Shown here: positions 58,209 to 64,000 of the stretch, piece by piece
Position numbering within the stretch: position 1 is the stretch's first letter
How the letters are laid out: every line of letters starts with the position of its first letter
Assembly (NCBI GenBank): GCA_036172665.1
Contig: CM069871.1
Location: 3,968,001 to 4,032,000, forward strand
Length of the DNA: 64,000 nucleotides
Source: Prosopocoilus inquinatus
Taxonomy: Eukaryota > Arthropoda > Insecta > Coleoptera > Lucanidae
Direction: 5' to 3'
Notes under the pieces: generated by a model
What the model saw: only the letters and a program-made list of their open reading frames with translations
Told to the model about the DNA's origin: nothing
Database searches by the model: none
Translations under genes and position numbers: made by a program

Positions 58209-60787
58209 TTTTTCGATTTCGATAATCTTCAATACATTTTCCTTCTCAATTTCAAAGATCCGTAGAAACATTATTGGTGTTTTAATTAATTTGTGATTGT
58301 GAGTGGAATGAAGAGACGATTTTTTTTTTAATATAACCTATTTAGTTTAATAAAGATTTAACTTCGTGTGAGGGAATTAATAATACCATAGTGAATCCCT
58401 ATGTTTTTAGACATGCTAGATCCAACGTATTATTAAATAAAAGACTGGTTTGTCTTTAGGTTTAGGTTTAATAAAGCACACAGAGGGTTCTCAAACCTAC
58501 AGAACAGAGGAGATAGCAATTTAGTTAAAAGCTGACAAAAGGCAATCGATAATCAAATCAAAATCTGAATTAAGTAATTAAAAACAATTCTAATTAATGA
58601 GACTTGTGAAGCTAATGTTATGGAAACAGTTTTATTGTCAAGGCAAACATAAATTTGAAGTTTTGTTTTTTTTAATGTGACTGACTCAGTTGCAAGTTGC
58701 ATTTCTGATAATTTTCCATATTTTGAATACTGAAAGAAAAAATCTAGGGTACTAATTTTTTCTTTTTCTCTATCATTTACGTCTCATTTTAAGACGTGAT
58801 GTCTTAAGATAGGCAACACACTACTCAATCCAGATTTTTTTTTAAATTACGTAATTCCAAGTAGGCACAGAATTTAAATCAAGACTTATATTTCTCACTA
58901 CTTCATTTATTTTCAATAATAAATTATTAAAACGTTTCTTTTAGTTTACCTAATATTAGTATTTTGGACTTATCCGTTTGTTGTAACAAAGTCTTCAAAT
59001 TTCTATTTTTTATTTCTATTTGGTTTCTTTCTCTATTTTAGTTTACTATTTTTCTACTGTAGATTCCCTGCTCTTTTTTTTGGAACAACTTCCTTGTATT
59101 TATTTATGTAATAAGTTTAATCGTTGCTTGGTTTTAGAAAATGTTTAAAGCAAAAATTGGTTTTAGAGTAGAATTTTGTTTGAAATATCTACTGCTGATA
59201 TTTTTTTTATAATTTTTTGTTCAGCGTACCTAGTCAGATAAATTCTTTGACACTTAGAATCGCTGTGGAAGATACACCAATAAACTACAACCTCATAGTG
59301 ACCTCTAAGTAAGAAGTTTGTAATCAGGAGGCAAAATTTATATTTCTATAAACACTAATAGAAGTTATTATTTTAGCTTTCAGATTTGACAGGCTCAAAG
59401 CTTGGTCAAAAAGGTTATATTTAAAAATAATATATCGTATAGGGAGAAAAGAAATTACAGAAAACTGTAATTGCCCACTATTTTTTCTTTTCGATCTTAC
59501 TCTGAGACACGAGTCTTGAAGCCCCAGCTTCGACTAGGTTCTCTAGGTGTGATTGACATTTAAATTTTAAAAACAAAAATTTTAACAATAATTGAGATAC
59601 ATTTTGTTTAAAATTACTGCTGAGAAAAATGTGTATTCCAATTTGTTGCCCGTGAAAGTTCTCTGTACAGTGGATTTTGGTCATCAATTCTGCTGCCCTC
59701 TAGTAGTAACTAGAACGATGAAACTCTAGCTGCGAACCATGGCTGCAAATCATTGAAATATTGCTTTAACTTGAACAGCAGAGGGTATGTGAATCTCCAT
59801 TGTTTGATGAAATTGACATTAAATTCATATTTAACTTGTTTCGGTAAGTTTGGAAACAAGCTCAAACAGATTTTATGTTGGTTGACGTAATTTGACATTA
59901 GCATTAGTTTTTGACGTAGGATCGAATTTTTTATTTACCTAATTAGGTAACTTTCTAGTTTTCATTTTCAACAAATTTGGAAGGGAGAAAGAAGTCCAGG
60001 GAATTCTTATTGAGAATTCTAGGGAAAAGGAACACATCGCATTTGGCAGCACTGACTGTGACGTGTGATGTAAAATTTAGTTGATCGCTCGGTAGGATAT
60101 TGTCGCCATTGAAGTAATTGAGACCGATTGACAGTGTTGTAACTCTTACTACTAGCGTCAGTAAGGGTGCAGTTAGGTTGCAGCGGACTCAATTAGAATG
60201 ATCGCGACTGTACATCTTACACAATGAATTTTCTAATTAATAATAACTTCTCTTGAAAGTTCACGCCACTTTTGTGGAAAGGGCTGTCTAATCTTAAGGC
60301 GTCTAGATTTAAAATGATCATTCTCTGTAGTTAATACAACGTCAATACTAATTTATTTAAAATACTTACAAATTGGCTAATTTGGCATTTACTTGAAAAT
60401 TAATGTCCGTTTTAATTAGTTAATTAAATAAGTTTTAAATTTTCACAATTTAAAACTTTTAAAATTAAAATTAATGTGTTTGATTAATTAATTAAAAAAA
60501 GATAGCTAAACTAAACTCTCAAGTTAATAAGCCTTTATAAAATAAATTACATAAAACAGATTCCGCTTTGAGAATTCATCAAATATCCAGCAGTGTGGGT
60601 TGCATAATTCTTCTTTAATATTGAAAGCAGTTTAATCTTACCGGCATTAGATGTCGCTAGTTGCTTTCTTCCATCAAGTCCTCCCAAGGCTTTTTAAAAG
60701 ACAATAGACTTCCTCTTACACAAAAAAATAAGAAAATTATGTAAACCATTTTAATTAAAAAAAATATAATTGAGACATTGATCCCCA

Positions 60788-60960
60788 GTTTCACAAAAAT
60801 TATTTAATCAGTGATTAATTTAACAGCATGATTAAAGCCTGTGATTGGTTGAGTGAAACAATATGATTGGTTGTTTCAAATCTATTGTTAACTTCGTCCA
60901 ATTATGTTCCTTGATCAGAGAATTAAATTAATCACTGATTAACAAGTTTTTTGTGAAACC
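60788..60960. mobile_element. ~173-bp MITE with AGTTTCACAAAA ends
   Basis: The left arm GTTTCACAAAAATTATTTAA and CAGTGATTAATTTAA are mirrored by TTAAATTAATCACTGATTAA and GTTTTTTGTGAAAC; arms of about 36 nt. No clear target duplication could be fixed. Confidence 0.72.
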
Positions 60961-61829
60961 TACCGTTAGTAAAACAAAAATTTTTTTTATTCTCTAATTT
61001 CTTCTCGCAACAAAATATTTAGTTATTCTTTGACTATTAGTAGATTGTGGATTTTTTTTAACAATTTTCATTTTTAAAACTATTAATGGATACAATTTAA
61101 TCTAAAAGAATTGTGTACGGTCAAATAGTACACTTATTTACTGTTTGAAATCCTATTTACTTTTTTGTACACTAATTGCTTGCTTATATGCGTAGTGCCA
61201 GAGCATTTAATCGCATGGAAAGTTTCCTTGCATAACACGCGCTTTTGTATTATTTTTATCCGTTTAATTATTGCAAGTTGACGTTTGATTAATCGCACAT
61301 TAACACCGAGTGTGTAATTTTCCACTGTTACTTAAGATGCACTCGTGAGGTCTTCTGGTGATACACGCGATTCATTAACGCAATCATCCGGGGTCAACTT
61401 GTATAGTACACATTTCTTTGTTTTTGCTCGAGAGAAAAAAAAATGCTAAAGATATTAAAAAAAATACGTCGGTATTAAATAGGACGCAAGAAAGGGTTAT
61501 CAACAATTTAATATTTTCGTTGTAAAAATAATTATTGTGAAAACTTAATAACTTTATTTCAGGAGTATAGAAGTATAAAAATAGAAATGAGAGAGATTAT
61601 TCAAGTATAATGAGAAGGGGAAGTTATTGATCAAATAAAAAGAAATGTAAACAGGAATTTTCATGTACTCAAAATGTATTTTTAGAAAGAAGGTCAAGGA
61701 GAATTGGAATTGAGAAAGAAAAACTTAAAGGGGTAGTTTTTAATTCTGTTATTATTACTATTTAGCGCACCTTTTAAAAATTATGTATTCATAACAATCT
61801 CTGTTATTCTAGTTTTCAAAGAAGCAACG

Positions 61830-62110
61830 AAGTGAAAGGTAGATGGTTTTACTTATACCTCCGTAACGTACATTCGAAGATGTCATGAAAAGCGCTTTCT
61901 TTCTCAGAAATCTGGATAATTGGTTTGAGAACGTCAATATAATCAATCCATTTTGTAAAATGATCATTGGATCACTTCTTAAAACTGATACGTAATGAAG
62001 TGAAAGGTAAACGTATTGGTACGTATAGGTACTTAAAGCTCTTTCTTTCTTTCTCAGAAATGTGGCTGATTAACTCGCAAACCATTTTCAGGCGATCATC
62101 AGTTTAAATA
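61830..62110. repeat. Two diverged direct copies of a ~155-bp unit
   Basis: GAAGTGAAAGGTA(G/A)A at about 61830 and 61997; CTTTCTTTCTCAGAAAT(C/G)TGG at about 61893 and 62047, followed by GATAATTGGTTTGAG / GATTAACTCGCAAACC. The rest is less similar. Confidence 0.55.
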
Positions 62111-64000
62111 CGTTTGTAAATACGCAGTTATCACGTGGGTTCAGCATGAAAGGCACACTTGTGTACATACACGTTTTTTCAGTTTCAGAGGACACAAGTG
62201 CGCAGAGATTTTTAATTCTTATCTTATTCGCTGACGTATGCATCATTAAAGATGATTGTGTCGATGCTCGTCACTCGTTATTATAAGTCGCATGTATTTA
62301 TATAATTTATTAAGTTGGGACACGAGTATCACGTGATTAATGACAAAGTGGGAAGGAAAAGAAAATCTTGTCACTTCGAAAACAAGTATTTTTTAAATCA
62401 AACCATCATCAAGAGGAGTTATAGAAAAATGATTTTGTACTTATAATTTTTCGGTCGTTTACATCAAAAACAGTGTGGAATCGGTTAACTGTTGTGAAAA
62501 GGCATAATTTTTAATTCCAATAATTGGTTTTGGCTAGAAATAGTCGTCATCAAAGGAAGAATCTTCAAACTTTGAGAATTACCAATTTAATGCATATACA
62601 GGATAATCATAAACTAACTGACAACGATCTTCAAAGTTTTCCAGGAACGATTTAAGAATCAAATCAAGGTTTTGGCGTTTCAGAATATTTATTTGTTTCT
62701 ACGAATAATTGTTTTATTTTTACATTTAAAGCTACCTACAAGAATTATTTACGAATTAATTCTATAACTGGGCCCAGTTATAGAATTGATTCCTTAATTG
62801 ATCAGTCGTGATCATACTTCGCAGAATTATTTGCTATAAAATATTCGTAACGAACTACATCTCTCTTTGTTTCATGGAATACTAATTGCCAATGGTCTGA
62901 CGCCCTCAACACAAGTAGGCGTGACCAGTCATGTTTCGTCTTTATTTACATAGTGCGTTCCCTGTCACATGCATTATTTCAAGACGCTCAGTTAATCCTT
63001 CACCCAATCTGTATATTGTACGATTTATGCAAAACATACCACGTTATTAATAGATTATAAAAAACGTAAACGTTTGTAAGTTTATCGCAAAATTAGAGCA
63101 AATATTTAATCATTTGGAACGCAACTATGCAATAACAAGTGTAATTTTAGCTAAATGTGTTGAACCCATAATTTTCTTTATTTAATTTTAATCGAGTACA
63201 CACATCTTGTTTGTTTATGAACCTTTGCACCGAGCGTTCCTTTTTTTTTTTTAATCAACTGCCTAGTAATCTACATAATCGTTTATTGTTTGCTGATGGA
63301 ACAGAACAAAACGTGTTGACTTAAACTATTATTAACTAATTCCATTTATTATTATTGTTTGCGTAGGTATAATTTTCTTCGCGTGCAGCGTATGTGTACT
63401 TAACTACCTTCTTTGAAGATATCCTTGATTGCCTGGTCGAAACTATTTATTATTTATTTCTAGTGAGGTTTTAATTAATTAGAAATGAGTACGTACACAA
63501 TATTATCGCGTGCTAATCAAATTTCGCGCAGCTTTCGCCTTGGAAATATTAATTTGTTATGCAAATTAAATGGCGCCCCGTCAGCGTCTAAATTTAATTA
63601 TTTTAAATAAATGATTGGACGTGGAAATTTTGAAAACGGCAAAGCAAATATTTCGGTTATCCTGTAACTTTTTTTTTTATTATCTATCGAGATGTCTCGT
63701 ATAATTTGGAAATCAAATTATTAAAAAACAGAAAACTCCTCAACGATTTATTTGAAACGTGTAATACAATTATTTTCTAACATCCAAGTTTTAATTAAGT
63801 ATTTTGTTTAAACGTGATATCTATCTATTGTGTCTTGTGTATCTTTCATCTTTATAATTGACCTAATTGAAAGAAACATTGCGGCGATATAAATTTCTAC
63901 GTTAAGAGTTGATCAAGGTTTTTTTTATTTGATTAAATTGTGTACAAAGTGGCGGTACTTGATCTCCTTAATAAAGTGCTCCTGAGAGTGTAACTGAAAA

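Larger units (their letters stand above)
58209..64000. other. Intergenic, AT-rich, no gene recognised
   Basis: No reading frame resembles a protein; the longest (59710-59904, 61134-61325) lack support. Contains a remnant of the CAGTTTCCTGTAA element at about 59449-59472 (AATTACAGAAAACTGTAATT), a half hairpin AGATAGGCAACAC at 58808, a MITE at 60788-60960, and two diverged direct copies at 61830-62110. Confidence 0.75.

Overview
This is eukaryotic nuclear DNA, AT-rich, with spliceosomal introns, many MITE-like elements and several tandem-repeat families. The two recognisable genes are animal genes. Five introns of 53-57 nt (one of them inferred), AATAAA signals and the style of the repeats point to an insect, and I would guess a beetle. 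The order is inference, not something read from a diagnostic marker.

Gene content is low. Most of the window (3.5-56 kb) is one minus-strand gene, the insect orthologue of ZSWIM8 (Drosophila Dora, C. elegans EBAX-1). ZSWIM8 is the substrate receptor of a cullin-RING ubiquitin ligase that removes Argonaute during target-directed microRNA degradation. Nine coding exons could be joined with GT-AG boundaries and matching phases: 55962-55668, 22337-22086, 14868-14702, 9260-8950, 8892-8697, 8641-6085, 5752-4478, 4335-4011 and 3957-3891. Intron 1 is about 33.3 kb, intron 2 7.2 kb and intron 3 5.4 kb; the rest are short. No in-frame ATG is visible in the first coding exon. After the TGA stop the same frame stays open for another 121 codons, so readthrough is a candidate.

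Head to head with it, on the plus strand, is a complete two-coding-exon RpS14 gene (56780-58164, 151 aa) with a 5' noncoding exon and a pyrimidine-rich start region. The roughly 0.6 kb between the first ZSWIM8 coding exon and the RpS14 leader probably holds divergent promoters.

Everything else is noncoding. Positions 1-2470 are a tandem array of roughly 290-560 bp units, each with a short GGCAACC/GGTTGCC hairpin. The three long introns hold (i) short TIR elements with TA, TWA or 8-bp target duplications; (ii) tandem arrays with periods near 235, 190, 153, 430, 177, 96, 184, 62 and 240 bp; (iii) two strong fold-backs (42602-42807 and 54170-54680); and (iv) a 1.1-1.3 kb repeat present once in intron 3 and once, inverted, in intron 1. 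Those inverted copies flank exons 2 and 3. From 58.2 kb to the end I see no gene, only MITE remnants and AT-rich sequence.
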